From positions 992,001 to 1,056,000 of the forward strand of contig NZ_CP154855.1 in assembly GCF_047302425.1 (NCBI RefSeq): DNA of 64,000 nt, given 5' to 3'. The stretch comes from Oceanitalea sp047302425 (GTDB lineage Bacteria > Actinomycetota > Actinomycetes > Actinomycetales > Actinomycetaceae). Below are positions 35,839 to 44,360 of the stretch, piece after piece. The translations under genes and the position numbers were made by a program. The notes below the pieces were generated by a model. It was not told the origin of the DNA and ran no database searches. It saw only the letters and a list, made by a program, of their open reading frames with translations. The first letter of the stretch is position 1, and each line of letters starts with the position of its first letter.

Positions 35839-36161
35839 GCGTTTCCTGCTGTGGGCTTGCTCACTCCGGCGCCGCCGAGCGCCTGTGCCGGCAGCCGCGG
35901 TACGCCGTCGCTGTCGGGGGCCGGAAGCCGCGGAAAGTGCGGCCGTGGCGGGCGACACCCCGCGTGACCTGCACGGTGACCCGGCGCACGCGCCGGCGGT
36001 GCGCGCGTGACGGCGTCGCCGGGGCCGGGGACGAAGGTTCTTCCGCCGTCATAGCGGGCCGTGCGGGGTCCTGGACGCTCCCGTCCATACGTTAGGCTGG
36101 ACCCCGTTCCCGACAACGCGGTCCGTCACCGCACATCCCGACCAACTCTTGGGGGTCCGCC
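35839..36161 (+). other. Non-coding gap between the atpI-like gene and atpB
   Basis: About 320 bases with no convincing gene on either strand. It is very GC-rich and contains several short inverted repeats around 35930-36030. The only notable element is the promoter-like pair at 36071-36098. This would let the ATP synthase genes be transcribed apart from wecA-atpI. Confidence 0.6.
36071..36098 (+). promoter_or_regulatory. Candidate promoter of the atp operon
   Basis: CTGGAC (36071-36076) and TAGGCT (36093-36098), 16 bases apart, about 60-100 bases before atpB. This is a modest match to the housekeeping consensus. Confidence 0.35.
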
Positions 36162-36194
36162 CTGTCTGCCGCCGCGACTCTCCTCCCCCTGGCC

Positions 36195-36992
36195 GTGGGC
36201 GTCACGAGCGCCGCAGGTGAGGGCGAGGGCTTCCACGCCCCGACGATGCAGGGCGAGTTCTTCCCCGGCGCCTTCCTCTTCGAGGGCACCCCCTTCGAGT
36301 TCAACCGGATCATGCTCGTGCGCGTCGTCGCCACGCTGCTGATCGTCACGGTGTTCTGGCTCGCCGCCCGCCGCGCCCGGCTCGTCCCGGGCCGCTTCCA
36401 GGGCGCGATCGAGATGGCCCTCGACTTCGTCCGGGTGAACATCGCCGAGGAGGTTCTCGGCAAGGAGAGCGGACGGCGCGCCACGGCGCTGCTCACCGTG
36501 ATCTTCTTCGGCGTCTTCGCCATGAACATCACCGGCGTCATCCCGTTCCTCAACATCGCGGGCTCCTCGGTGATCGGCGTGCCGCTCGTCTTCGCGGTCA
36601 TCGCCTACATCGGCTTCATCGTCGCGGGCGTGCGCTCCCAGGGTGCGGGCGGCTTCCTCAAGTCCTCGCTCTTCCCGCCCGGCGTGCCGAAGGTGCTCTA
36701 CGTCATCCTCACGCCGATCGAGTTCCTCTCGACCTTCATCCTGCGGCCGATCACGCTGACGATCCGTCTCCTCGCGAACATGCTCGTCGGCCACCTGCTG
36801 CTCGTGCTGTGCTTCGGGGCGACCCACTTCCTCTTCTTCGAGGCGGCGGGCGCGCTCAAGGTCCTCGGCTCGGTCACGCTCGCGGCCGGCTTCGCGTTCA
36901 CCATCTTCGAGATCTTCATCGCGGCGCTCCAGGCCTTCATCTTCACGCTCCTCACGGCTGTGTACATCCAGCTCTCCGAGGAAGCGCACTGA
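36195..36992 (+). CDS. atpB: ATP synthase Fo subunit a
   Basis: 265 residues from GTG 36195. The C-terminal half has the invariant region with the essential arginine (TLTIRLLANMLVGHLL). Subunit a forms the proton half-channels against the c-ring. The start is uncertain. GTG 36195 has only a pyrimidine-rich sequence upstream; in the same frame CTG 36162 is preceded by TTGGGGG at 6-7 bases and would add LSAAATLLPLA, a plausible beginning of an N-terminal segment. No in-frame ATG/GTG/TTG with a ribosome site is available, so a CTG start should be considered. Confidence 0.93.
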   Translation: MGVTSAAGEGEGFHAPTMQGEFFPGAFLFEGTPFEFNRIMLVRVVATLLIVTVFWLAARRARLVPGRFQGAIEMALDFVRVNIAEEVLGKESGRRATALLTVIFFGVFAMNITGVIPFLNIAGSSVIGVPLVFAVIAYIGFIVAGVRSQGAGGFLKSSLFPPGVPKVLYVILTPIEFLSTFILRPITLTIRLLANMLVGHLLLVLCFGATHFLFFEAAGALKVLGSVTLAAGFAFTIFEIFIAALQAFIFTLLTAVYIQLSEEAH

Positions 36993-37002
36993 CCTGACCG
37001 AC

Positions 37003-37025
37003 GACCCGGCCATGAGGACCGGGTC
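37003..37025 (+). promoter_or_regulatory. Stem-loop between atpB and atpE
   Basis: A 7-bp stem (37003-37009 with 37019-37025) and a 9-base loop in the 86-base gap before atpE. Structures here can stabilise or separately promote the atpE message, whose product is needed in many copies. Function here is inference. Confidence 0.35.
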
Positions 37026-37078
37026 ATCACCCCCACGTGCCGGGCATGGGCCTGGGACATCAACGGAAGGAACACCCC

Positions 37079-37288
37079 GTGGAAATCACTGGTGACATCG
37101 CCACCATCGGTTACGGCCTTGCGACCATCGGCCCCGGTATCGGTCTGGGACTTCTCGTCGCCAAGACCCAGGAGGCCACGGCCCGCCAGCCCGAGGTTGC
37201 CGGTCCCCTCCGCATCAACATGTTCATCGGTGCCGCCCTCGTCGAGGCGCTCGGTCTGATCGGCTTCGCCGCGGGCTTCGTGTTCTGA
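37079..37288 (+). CDS. atpE: ATP synthase Fo subunit c
   Basis: 69 residues: a helical hairpin with IGPGIGLGLLVAKTQEA (glycine-rich helix 1), the polar loop ARQPE, and helix 2 with proton-carrying E56 in GAALVEALGLIGF. The c-ring rotates as protons pass. GTG 37079 is chosen because GGAAGGA lies 7 bases upstream and it gives a normal-length protein; the frame extends back to 37037 but those residues (MPGMGLGHQRKEHP) are not c-like. No Na+-binding ligand set (Q..ES) is seen, so it should be H+-coupled. Confidence 0.96.
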   Translation: MEITGDIATIGYGLATIGPGIGLGLLVAKTQEATARQPEVAGPLRINMFIGAALVEALGLIGFAAGFVF

Positions 37289-37872
37289 TGCTCGCAACGG
37301 CCCTGGTCCGGGCGGCGGAAGAGGGGGGACAGAACCCCGTGCTGCCGGCGGACTACGACATCATCTGGTCGCTCGTCTGCATCGCGATCATCGCCGCTGC
37401 CTTCGTCTGGAAGATCCTGCCGGTCTTCACCCGGATCCTCGACGAGCGGACCGAGAAGATCGAAGGTGGCCTCAAGGCCGGCGAGAACGCACGGGCCGAG
37501 GCCGAGGAGCTGCGCTCGGAGATCGAGCGTGAGCTCACCGAGGCGCGGGTCGAGGCGGCCCGGGTCCGCGAGCAGGCGCAGGAGGACGCGAAGGTGATCG
37601 CGGCGGACGTGCGGGCCAAGGCCCAGGCCGACGCCGAGCGGATCGTCGAGAGCGCCCACCGTCAGATCGAGGCGGAGCGTCAGCAGGCCGCCGCGTCCCT
37701 GCGCACCGACATCGGTGCGCTGGCCACGACCCTCGCCGAGCGCATCGTCGGGGAGTCCCTGGCCGACGAGCAGCGTCGTCAGCGTGTCATCGACCGCTTC
37801 CTCGACGAGCTCGACGCCCAGACCGACCTGGTCCCCGGTGGGGAGAGGGTCGGAGGAACGACGGAGGCGTGA
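37288..37872 (+). CDS. atpF: ATP synthase Fo subunit b
   Basis: 194 residues. One membrane helix (IIWSLVCIAIIAAAFVWKIL) lies near residues 23-45, followed by a long charged helix (DERTEKIEGGLKAGENARAEAEELR) that dimerises as the peripheral stalk. It begins one base inside the atpE stop (TGATG), and its own stop shares a base with atpH. It holds the alpha3beta3 head static against the rotating c-ring. Confidence 0.96.
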   Translation: MLATALVRAAEEGGQNPVLPADYDIIWSLVCIAIIAAAFVWKILPVFTRILDERTEKIEGGLKAGENARAEAEELRSEIERELTEARVEAARVREQAQEDAKVIAADVRAKAQADAERIVESAHRQIEAERQQAAASLRTDIGALATTLAERIVGESLADEQRRQRVIDRFLDELDAQTDLVPGGERVGGTTEA

Positions 37873-38687
37873 TGCGAGCGAGCAGCCAGGCCGCACTCAG
37901 CGCGGCCAGCGAGCGGTGGGAGGTCGCCCTCCGCGCGGCAGGGGAGCGCGGGCGCGAGCTCGGCTCCCAGCTCTTCGAGGTGGCCGACGCCCTCGCGTCC
38001 TCGGGCTCGCTGCGGCGGGCACTGACGGACCCGGCACGGTCCGGCGACGCCAAGGCCCGCCTCGTGGGGTCCCTGTTCGACGGGAAGGTCGCCGCCGAGG
38101 TGGTCGACCTGCTCGCCGGCATGGTCCGCTCCCGCTGGTCCGCCGACGAGGACCTCGGGGACGCCGTCGAGGAGCTCGCCACCGCCTCCGTGCTGGCCGC
38201 CGCGCAGTCGCGCGGTGTCCTGCTCGAGGTGGAGGAGGAGCTCTTCCGCACCGAGCGGCTGCTCGCCTCCGACCGGGAGCTGCGCACCGCGCTGGCCAAC
38301 CGGGAGATCGCCCCCGAGCGCCGGGCCGGACTGCTCGACTCCCTCATCGGGGAGCGCGCCAGCGCCGAGACCCGCCTCATCGTGCGGCGACTCGTCACCG
38401 CGCCCCGGGCCGGGTCGCTCAGCAGCGCGCTGCGGCGCGTGGGTGAGCTCGCCGCCGCCCGGCGGGACCGGCTCGTCGCCAACGTGACGGCCGCCGGACC
38501 GCTGACCCAGGCGCAGGAGGCTCGCCTGGCCGACATCCTGCAGCGTGCCTACGGGCACGCCGTCCAGGTCAACGTGGGCATCGACCCGCAGGTCCTGGGC
38601 GGGATGCGCATCCAGGTGGGCGCCGAGGTCATCGACGGCACCATGCTCACCCGCCTCCAGGACGCCCGACGCCGGTTCGCCGGCTGA
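37872..38687 (+). CDS. atpH: ATP synthase F1 subunit delta
   Basis: 271 residues, longer than the ~180 of E. coli but usual for actinobacteria. The N-terminal helical bundle begins SQAALSAASERWEVAL; the C-terminal part ends with the conserved GGMRIQVGAEVIDGTMLTRL, where delta meets b. ATG 37872 shares one base with the atpF stop; GTG 37869 one codon earlier is possible. It connects the peripheral stalk to the top of F1. Confidence 0.94.
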   Translation: MRASSQAALSAASERWEVALRAAGERGRELGSQLFEVADALASSGSLRRALTDPARSGDAKARLVGSLFDGKVAAEVVDLLAGMVRSRWSADEDLGDAVEELATASVLAAAQSRGVLLEVEEELFRTERLLASDRELRTALANREIAPERRAGLLDSLIGERASAETRLIVRRLVTAPRAGSLSSALRRVGELAAARRDRLVANVTAAGPLTQAQEARLADILQRAYGHAVQVNVGIDPQVLGGMRIQVGAEVIDGTMLTRLQDARRRFAG

Positions 38688-38745
38688 CCCAGACCCCGCA
38701 CCACTGACGAACCGCGACCACGGTCGCCAAGGAGAAGGAACTGCA

Positions 38746-40380
38746 ATGGCCGAGCTGACGATCAAGCCCGAGGAGATCAGGGCGGCGCTGGACAGCTTCG
38801 TCGACTCCTACCAGCCGACCGAGGCGGTGGGGGAAGAGGTCGGTCGCGTCACCGTCGCCGGTGACGGCATCGCGCGTGTCGAGGGTCTGCCCGGCACGAT
38901 GGCCAACGAGCTGCTGCGCTTCGAGGACGGCACCCTGGGCCTCGCCCTCAACCTCGACGTGCGGGAGATCGGCGTCATCGTCCTGGGTGAGTTCACCGGG
39001 ATCGAGGAGGGCCAGGCCGTGCACCGCACGGGCGAGGTGCTCTCCACCCCCGTGGGAGACAACTTCCTCGGACGCGTCGTCGACCCGACGGGCAAGCCGA
39101 TCGACGGGCTCGGCCCGATCGAGGCGGAGGCCACGCGCGCCCTGGAGCTCCAGGCCCCCGGCGTCATGCACCGCAAGAGCGTCCACGAGCCGCTCCAGAC
39201 CGGCATGAAGGCCATCGACTCGATGATCCCGATCGGTCGCGGCCAGCGCCAGCTCATCATCGGTGACCGCGGCACCGGCAAGACCGCCATCGCCGTCGAC
39301 ACGATCCTCAACCAGAAGGCGAACTGGGACAGCGGCGACCCGGACAAGCAGGTCCGCTGCATCTACGTCGCGATCGGCCAGAAGGGCTCGACCATCGCCT
39401 CCGTGCGCGGTCGCCTCGAGGCCGCCGGCGCCCTGGAGTACACGACGATCGTCGCCGCTCCCGCCTCCGACCCGGCCGGCTTCAAGTACATCGCCCCCTA
39501 CACCGGCTCGGCCATCGGCCAGCACTGGATGTACCAGGGCAAGCACGTCCTCATCGTCTTCGACGACCTGTCCAAGCAGGCCGAGGCCTACCGCGCCGTG
39601 TCCCTCCTCCTGCGCCGCCCGCCGGGCCGCGAGGCCTACCCCGGTGACGTCTTCTACCTGCACTCCCGGCTGCTCGAGCGCTGCGCCAAGCTCAGCGACG
39701 AGCTGGGCGCGGGCTCGATGACCGGTCTGCCGATCATCGAGACGAAGGCCAACGACGTGTCGGCCTACATCCCGACCAACGTCATCTCGATCACCGACGG
39801 CCAGATCTTCCTCCAGTCGGACCTCTTCAACTCCGACCAGCGCCCCGCCGTCGACGTCGGCATCTCGGTGTCCCGCGTCGGTGGTGACGCCCAGGTCAAG
39901 GCGATGAAGAAGGTCTCCGGCACGCTGAAGATCACCCTCGCGCAGTACCGCTCGATGGCTGCCTTCGCGATGTTCGCCTCGGACCTCGACCCGACCACGC
40001 GTCAGCAGCTCACCCGCGGTGAGAAGCTCATGGAGCTGCTCAAGCAGCCCCAGTACTCGCCCTACCCGGTCGAGGACCAGATCGCCTCGATCTGGGCCGG
40101 CACCAACGGCTACCTCGACGACGTCGAGACCAGCCAGGTCCGCCGCTTCGAGTCCGAGATGCTCGACCACCTGCGTCGCAACACGGACGTGCTCCACACG
40201 CTCGCCACGACCGGCAAGCTCGAGAAGGAGACCGAGGAGACGCTGCGCTCGAGCGTCGAGGAGTTCCGCAAGGGCTTCCGCGCCGGCGACGCCACCCTCG
40301 CCTCCGAGCCCGCCGCCCCGGAGGCGGAGGCCGAGGTCGAGAGCGAGCAGGAGCAGATCGTCGCCGAGAAGCGGGGCTGA
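38746..40380 (+). CDS. atpA: ATP synthase F1 subunit alpha
   Basis: 544 residues. Walker A is GDRGTGKTAIA, the family signature PAVDVGISVSRVGG is present, and the N terminus (MAELTIKPEEIRAAL) is typical. A charged tail of ~30 residues (EAEAEVESEQEQ) extends past the usual end, as in mycobacterial alpha, where it suppresses ATP hydrolysis; whether this tail does so is inference. ATG 38746 is preceded by AAGGAGAAGGAA. Confidence 0.97.
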   Translation: MAELTIKPEEIRAALDSFVDSYQPTEAVGEEVGRVTVAGDGIARVEGLPGTMANELLRFEDGTLGLALNLDVREIGVIVLGEFTGIEEGQAVHRTGEVLSTPVGDNFLGRVVDPTGKPIDGLGPIEAEATRALELQAPGVMHRKSVHEPLQTGMKAIDSMIPIGRGQRQLIIGDRGTGKTAIAVDTILNQKANWDSGDPDKQVRCIYVAIGQKGSTIASVRGRLEAAGALEYTTIVAAPASDPAGFKYIAPYTGSAIGQHWMYQGKHVLIVFDDLSKQAEAYRAVSLLLRRPPGREAYPGDVFYLHSRLLERCAKLSDELGAGSMTGLPIIETKANDVSAYIPTNVISITDGQIFLQSDLFNSDQRPAVDVGISVSRVGGDAQVKAMKKVSGTLKITLAQYRSMAAFAMFASDLDPTTRQQLTRGEKLMELLKQPQYSPYPVEDQIASIWAGTNGYLDDVETSQVRRFESEMLDHLRRNTDVLHTLATTGKLEKETEETLRSSVEEFRKGFRAGDATLASEPAAPEAEAEVESEQEQIVAEKRG

Positions 40381-40382
40381 GC

Positions 40383-41276
40383 GTGGGGGCCCAGCAGCGC
40401 GTCTACAAGCAGCGGATCCGCTCCACGCAGACGCTGAAGAAGATGTTCCGCGCGATGGAGCTCATCGCCGCCTCGCGGATCGGGCGCGCCCGGGACCAGG
40501 CCACCAAGGCCAGCCCCTACGCGATCGCGCTCACCCGCGCGACCTCCGCCGTCGCCTCGCACGCGCACGTCGGTCACCCGATCCTGCGTGAGCGAGGCGA
40601 CACCAACCGGGTCGCGGTGCTCGTCCTCGCCGCGGACCGCGGCATGGCCGGCTCCTACACGGCCAGCGTGCTGCGCGCCGCGGAGCAGCTGACCGAGCGG
40701 CTCCAGGAGGAGGGCAAGGAGATCGACCTCTACGTCGTCGGACGACGTGGGATCGGCTACTTCACCTTCCGTGGCCAGCGGATCGTCAAGAGCTGGGAGG
40801 GCCAGTCGGACAAGCCCGACGCCGAGCTCGCCCGGGACATCTCCACCACCCTCCTCGAGGCCTTCCTCGCGCCGGCGGACGCCGGCGGCGTGGGGGAGCT
40901 GCACATCGTCTTCACGAAGTTCGTCTCCATGGTCAGCCAGGAGCCCTTCGTGCGGCGGATGCTGCCGCTGGAGATCGTCGAGGGCGTGTCCGAGCCCGGC
41001 GCGAAGCCGCTGCCGCTGTACGAGTTCGAGCCGTCCGCCGACGCTGTCCTCGACCAGCTGCTGCCGCTGTACGTGCGCAGCCGCATCTACAACGCCCTCC
41101 TGCAGGCGGCCGCCTCCGAGCTGGCCAGCCGGCAGCGGGCGATGCACACCGCCGTCGAGAACGCCGAGGACCTCATCGCGACCTACACGCGACTGGCGAA
41201 CTCCGCTCGACAGGCCGAGATCACTCAGGAGCTCACCGAGATCGTCTCGGGAGCCGACGCACTGGCAGCGAGCTGA
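40383..41276 (+). CDS. atpG: ATP synthase F1 subunit gamma
   Basis: 297 residues. The N-terminal helix (RIRSTQTLKKMFRAMELIAASR) and the C-terminal helix (RIYNALLQAAASELASRQRAMHTA) make the coiled-coil rotor shaft; the central domain has VLAADRGMAGSYTASVLRA. The fit to the family is clear. It starts 2 bases after the atpA stop at GTG 40383. Confidence 0.96.
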   Translation: MGAQQRVYKQRIRSTQTLKKMFRAMELIAASRIGRARDQATKASPYAIALTRATSAVASHAHVGHPILRERGDTNRVAVLVLAADRGMAGSYTASVLRAAEQLTERLQEEGKEIDLYVVGRRGIGYFTFRGQRIVKSWEGQSDKPDAELARDISTTLLEAFLAPADAGGVGELHIVFTKFVSMVSQEPFVRRMLPLEIVEGVSEPGAKPLPLYEFEPSADAVLDQLLPLYVRSRIYNALLQAAASELASRQRAMHTAVENAEDLIATYTRLANSARQAEITQELTEIVSGADALAAS

Positions 41277-41320
41277 CGTGCGTACCCAGTCCACTGCCGC
41301 CCGCATCGAAGGAAACTGAC

Positions 41321-42793
41321 ATGACTGCCACGACGACCGACTCCAGCACGGAGCAGGCCACGCCCGGTGTCGGCCGGATCGCCCGGGTGACCGGACCGAC
41401 GATCGACGTCGAGTTCGCCCCCGACGAGATCCCCGCGATCTACAACGCGCTCGTCGCGACGGTGGACAAGTCCACCATCGGCCAGGGCGAGGGCACGCTG
41501 GAGATGACCTTCGAGGTCAACCAGCACCTCGGTGACAACCTCATCCGTGCGGTCGCCCTCAAGCCGACCGACGGTCTGGTCCGTGGCATGGAGGTGCGCG
41601 ACACCGGCAGCCCGATCACCGTGCCCGTCGGTGACATCACCAAGGGCCACGTCTTCTCCGTGACCGGTGAGGCGCTCAACCTCAAGGAGGGCGAGACGCT
41701 CGAGGTCACCGAGCGGTGGCCCATCCACCGCAAGCCCCCGAGCTTCGACCAGCTCGAGTCGAAGACCCAGATGTTCGAGACGGGCATCAAGGTCATCGAC
41801 CTCCTCACCCCGTACGTCCAGGGTGGCAAGATCGGTCTCTTCGGTGGTGCGGGCGTCGGCAAGACCGTCCTCATCCAGGAGATGATCCAGCGCGTGGCCC
41901 AGGACCACGGTGGTGTCTCCGTGTTCGCCGGTGTCGGTGAGCGCACGCGTGAGGGCAACGACCTCATCATGGAGATGGAGGAGGCCGGCGTCTTCGACAA
42001 GACCGCGCTGGTCTTCGGCCAGATGGACGAGCCGCCGGGCACGCGTCTGCGCGTGGCCCTCTCGGCGCTGACGATGGCGGAGTACTTCCGCGACGTCCAG
42101 CAGCAGGAGGTGCTGCTCTTCATCGACAACATCTTCCGCTTCACGCAGGCCGGTTCCGAGGTCTCCACGCTGCTGGGCCGCATGCCTTCCGCGGTGGGCT
42201 ACCAGCCGAACCTCGCCGACGAGATGGGCATCCTCCAGGAGCGCATCACCTCGACGCGTGGCCACTCGATCACCTCGCTGCAGGCGATCTACGTGCCCGC
42301 GGACGACTACACCGACCCGGCCCCGGCGACGACCTTCGCCCACCTGGACGCCACGACCGAGCTCTCGCGTGACATCGCCTCGCGTGGTCTCTACCCGGCC
42401 GTGGACCCGCTGACCTCGACCTCCCGCATCCTCGACCCGCAGTTCGTGGGCCGTGAGCACTACGAGGTCGCCACCCGCGTGAAGTCCATCCTCCAGAAGA
42501 ACAAGGAGCTCCAGGACATCATCGCGATCCTCGGTGTCGACGAGCTCTCCGAGGAGGACAAGGTCACCGTCGCGCGTGCCCGCCGCATCGAGCAGTTCCT
42601 CTCGCAGAACACCTACACCGCGGTGAAGTTCACCGGTGTCGAGGGCTCGACCGTGCCGGTCGCCGAGACCGTCGAGGCCTTCCGTCGCATCGCCGACGGC
42701 GAGTACGACCAGGTCCCCGAGCAGGCCTTCTTCAACATCGGTGGCATCGAGGACCTCGAGCGCAACTGGTCGAAGATCCAGAAGGAGTCCTGA
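41321..42793 (+). CDS. atpD: ATP synthase F1 subunit beta
   Basis: 490 residues, the catalytic subunit. Walker A is GGAGVGKTVLIQEM, the catalytic Glu region is VGERTREGNDL, and Walker B lies in VLLFIDNIFRFTQAG. The family signature around PAVDPLTSTSR is present. Codon use here is visibly more biased (many GGT and CGT codons) than in neighbours, as expected for a highly expressed gene. GAAGGAAA precedes ATG 41321. Confidence 0.98.
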   Translation: MTATTTDSSTEQATPGVGRIARVTGPTIDVEFAPDEIPAIYNALVATVDKSTIGQGEGTLEMTFEVNQHLGDNLIRAVALKPTDGLVRGMEVRDTGSPITVPVGDITKGHVFSVTGEALNLKEGETLEVTERWPIHRKPPSFDQLESKTQMFETGIKVIDLLTPYVQGGKIGLFGGAGVGKTVLIQEMIQRVAQDHGGVSVFAGVGERTREGNDLIMEMEEAGVFDKTALVFGQMDEPPGTRLRVALSALTMAEYFRDVQQQEVLLFIDNIFRFTQAGSEVSTLLGRMPSAVGYQPNLADEMGILQERITSTRGHSITSLQAIYVPADDYTDPAPATTFAHLDATTELSRDIASRGLYPAVDPLTSTSRILDPQFVGREHYEVATRVKSILQKNKELQDIIAILGVDELSEEDKVTVARARRIEQFLSQNTYTAVKFTGVEGSTVPVAETVEAFRRIADGEYDQVPEQAFFNIGGIEDLERNWSKIQKES

Positions 42794-42796
42794 CCC

Positions 42797-43084
42797 GTGG
42801 CTCTCACGGTGCAGATCGTCGGTCCTGACCGGACCCTGTGGAGCGGGGACGCCGACGCTGTCAGCGTCCCCGCCTCGGAGGGCGTGCTGGGCATCCTGCC
42901 CGGCCGCCAGCCGGTCCTCGCCGTGCTCCGGCCCGGCAAGGTCACCATCACCCGGTCGGGTGGCACGGAGTCGGTCGACATCGAGGGCGGCTTCGTGTCG
43001 TTCGACGACGACGACGTCATGATCGTCGTCGACGAGCACGACGAGCGGCGCGCGGACCACGCCGAAGCCGCCGTCGAGCGCTAG
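42797..43084 (+). CDS. atpC: ATP synthase F1 subunit epsilon (short form)
   Basis: 95 residues, shorter than the ~130 of E. coli. It contains the N-terminal beta-sandwich (LWSGDADAVSVPASEGVLGILPGRQPVL) but only a remnant (~10 charged residues) of the C-terminal helical hairpin that inhibits ATP hydrolysis in other bacteria. Inhibition by that hairpin is therefore unlikely. GTG 42797 lies 3 bases after atpD. Last gene of the operon proper. Confidence 0.95.
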   Translation: MALTVQIVGPDRTLWSGDADAVSVPASEGVLGILPGRQPVLAVLRPGKVTITRSGGTESVDIEGGFVSFDDDDVMIVVDEHDERRADHAEAAVER

Positions 43085-43095
43085 GAGCAGCCGCT

Positions 43096-43512
43096 GTGGG
43101 CTGGGCGTGGCTGCTGTGGCTGCTCGTCCTGCTCGCCGTGCTCGCGCTGCTGGTCGGGCTGTGGCTGCTCGTGCGCGTGCGGGCGCTGGGGAGGGTCGTC
43201 GGGTCCTTCTCGTGCGCCTGGCGTGCGGCCGACGCGCAGGACTGGTCCAACGGGGTGGCCGTGTACGGGGTCGAGCGCCTCGACTGGTACCGGATCGTCT
43301 CGCTGCGGCCCGGCCCGGCCGCGCGCTGGCGCCGCAGCGAGCTGGTCGTCGAACCCGGCCGCCGGGTGCTGCCCGGCAGCGCCTGGGGTGCGGTGGAGGT
43401 GGAGTGCCGCGTCGGCAGCGACGCCTTCTACCTCGCCCTGGGGAGCGACGCCCTGGCGGGTCTGACGAGCTGGCTCGAGTCGAGCCCGCCCGTCGACCGC
43501 GGCGCCGCCTGA
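43096..43512 (+). CDS. DUF2550 family membrane-anchored protein
   Basis: 138 residues. One N-terminal membrane helix (WAWLLWLLVLLAVLALLVGLWLLV) is followed by a small soluble domain with SFSCAWR, WSNGVAVYGVERLDWYRI and the basic ARWRRSELVV. This is the conserved protein found directly downstream of atpC in actinobacteria. Its role is not known. AGGAG ends 8 bases before GTG 43096. The gene ends 10 bases before the first 18-bp repeat array. Confidence 0.85.
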   Translation: MGWAWLLWLLVLLAVLALLVGLWLLVRVRALGRVVGSFSCAWRAADAQDWSNGVAVYGVERLDWYRIVSLRPGPAARWRRSELVVEPGRRVLPGSAWGAVEVECRVGSDAFYLALGSDALAGLTSWLESSPPVDRGAA

Positions 43513-43522
43513 CCCGCCCCAG

Positions 43523-43612
43523 CGCCGACAGCACACTTACCGCCGACAGCACAGTTACCGCCGAGAGTGCACTTGTCGCCGAGAGTGCACTTACCGCCGA
43601 CAGCACAGTTAC
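43523..43612 (+). repeat. Tandem array of five 18-bp repeats upstream of nucS (array 1)
   Basis: Five head-to-tail units at 43523, 43541, 43559, 43577 and 43595. Units 2 and 5 are CGCCGACAGCACAGTTAC; unit 3 is CGCCGAGAGTGCACTTGT and unit 4 CGCCGAGAGTGCACTTAC. Positions 1-6, 8-9 and 15-16 are constant; position 7 is C or G and the 10-14 block varies. The array is in a 135-base gap and stops 22 bases short of the nucS ribosome site. Because 18 is a multiple of three, it reads through as an artefactual extension of nucS. Confidence 0.95.
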
Positions 43613-43647
43613 CGCCCGCACCGCCGTCCCCACCGGAGGTCAATCCC

Positions 43648-44343
43648 GTGCGCACCGTCATCGCCCGCTGCTCCGTGGACTACACCGGGCGGCTCGACGC
43701 GCACCTCGCCCTGGCCACGCGCCTCCTCATGGTCAAGGCCGACGGGTCCGTGCTCGTCCACTCGGACGGCGGCTCGTACAAGCCGCTCAACTGGATGAGC
43801 CCGCCGTGCCGTCTCGTGGTCGGGGAGCCGGACGCCGAGGACGCCGCCCTGGGCGTCCAGGAGGTCTGGACGGTGCAGAACACCAAGAGCGACGACCGGC
43901 TCGTCGTCAAGATCCACGAGGTCGTCCACGACGGGTCCTACGACCTGGGCGTGGATCCCGGCCTGGTGAAGGACGGCGTGGAGGCGCACCTCCAACAGCT
44001 CCTCGCCCAGCAGATCGAGCTGCTCGGCCCGGGGCACCGTCTCGTCCGCCGCGAGTTCCCGACGGCGATCGGCCCGGTCGACATCCTCGCCCGCGACCCG
44101 CAGGAGCGGGCGGTGGCGGTCGAGATCAAGCGGCGTGGCGACATCGACGGCGTCGAGCAGCTGACCCGCTACCTCGAGCTCCTCAACCGCGACCCGCACC
44201 TCACCCCGGTGCAGGGCGTCTTCGCTGCTCAGGAGATCAAGCCGCAGGCCCGGGTGCTGGCCGAGGACCGCGGCATCCGCTGCCTCGTCCTCGACTACAA
44301 CGCCATGCGCGGCCTCGACGACCCCGACACCCGCCTCTTCTGA
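43648..44343 (+). CDS. nucS: Mismatch-specific endonuclease NucS/EndoMS
   Basis: 231 residues. The PD-(D/E)XK site is D145, E159 and K161 (GPVDILARD and AVEIKRRG), with the 14- and 2-residue spacing known from archaeal NucS/EndoMS. An N-terminal DNA-binding/dimerisation domain (RLLMVKADGSVLVHSDGGSYKPLNWM) precedes it. The C-terminal tail DPDTRLF resembles the beta-clamp-binding tail of actinobacterial NucS. It cleaves both strands at mismatches and replaces MutS/MutL in these bacteria. GTG 43648 is preferred since GGAGGT lies at 43635-43640; an ATG at 43567 in the same frame is inside the repeats. Confidence 0.96.
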   Translation: MRTVIARCSVDYTGRLDAHLALATRLLMVKADGSVLVHSDGGSYKPLNWMSPPCRLVVGEPDAEDAALGVQEVWTVQNTKSDDRLVVKIHEVVHDGSYDLGVDPGLVKDGVEAHLQQLLAQQIELLGPGHRLVRREFPTAIGPVDILARDPQERAVAVEIKRRGDIDGVEQLTRYLELLNRDPHLTPVQGVFAAQEIKPQARVLAEDRGIRCLVLDYNAMRGLDDPDTRLF

Positions 44344-44360
44344 CCCACCCCTAAAAGGAC

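Noticed and set aside
35703..36116. Minus-strand gene in the atpI-atpB gap
   Set aside because: Arg/Pro-rich translation without any recognisable feature, overlapping the end of the AtpI-like gene.
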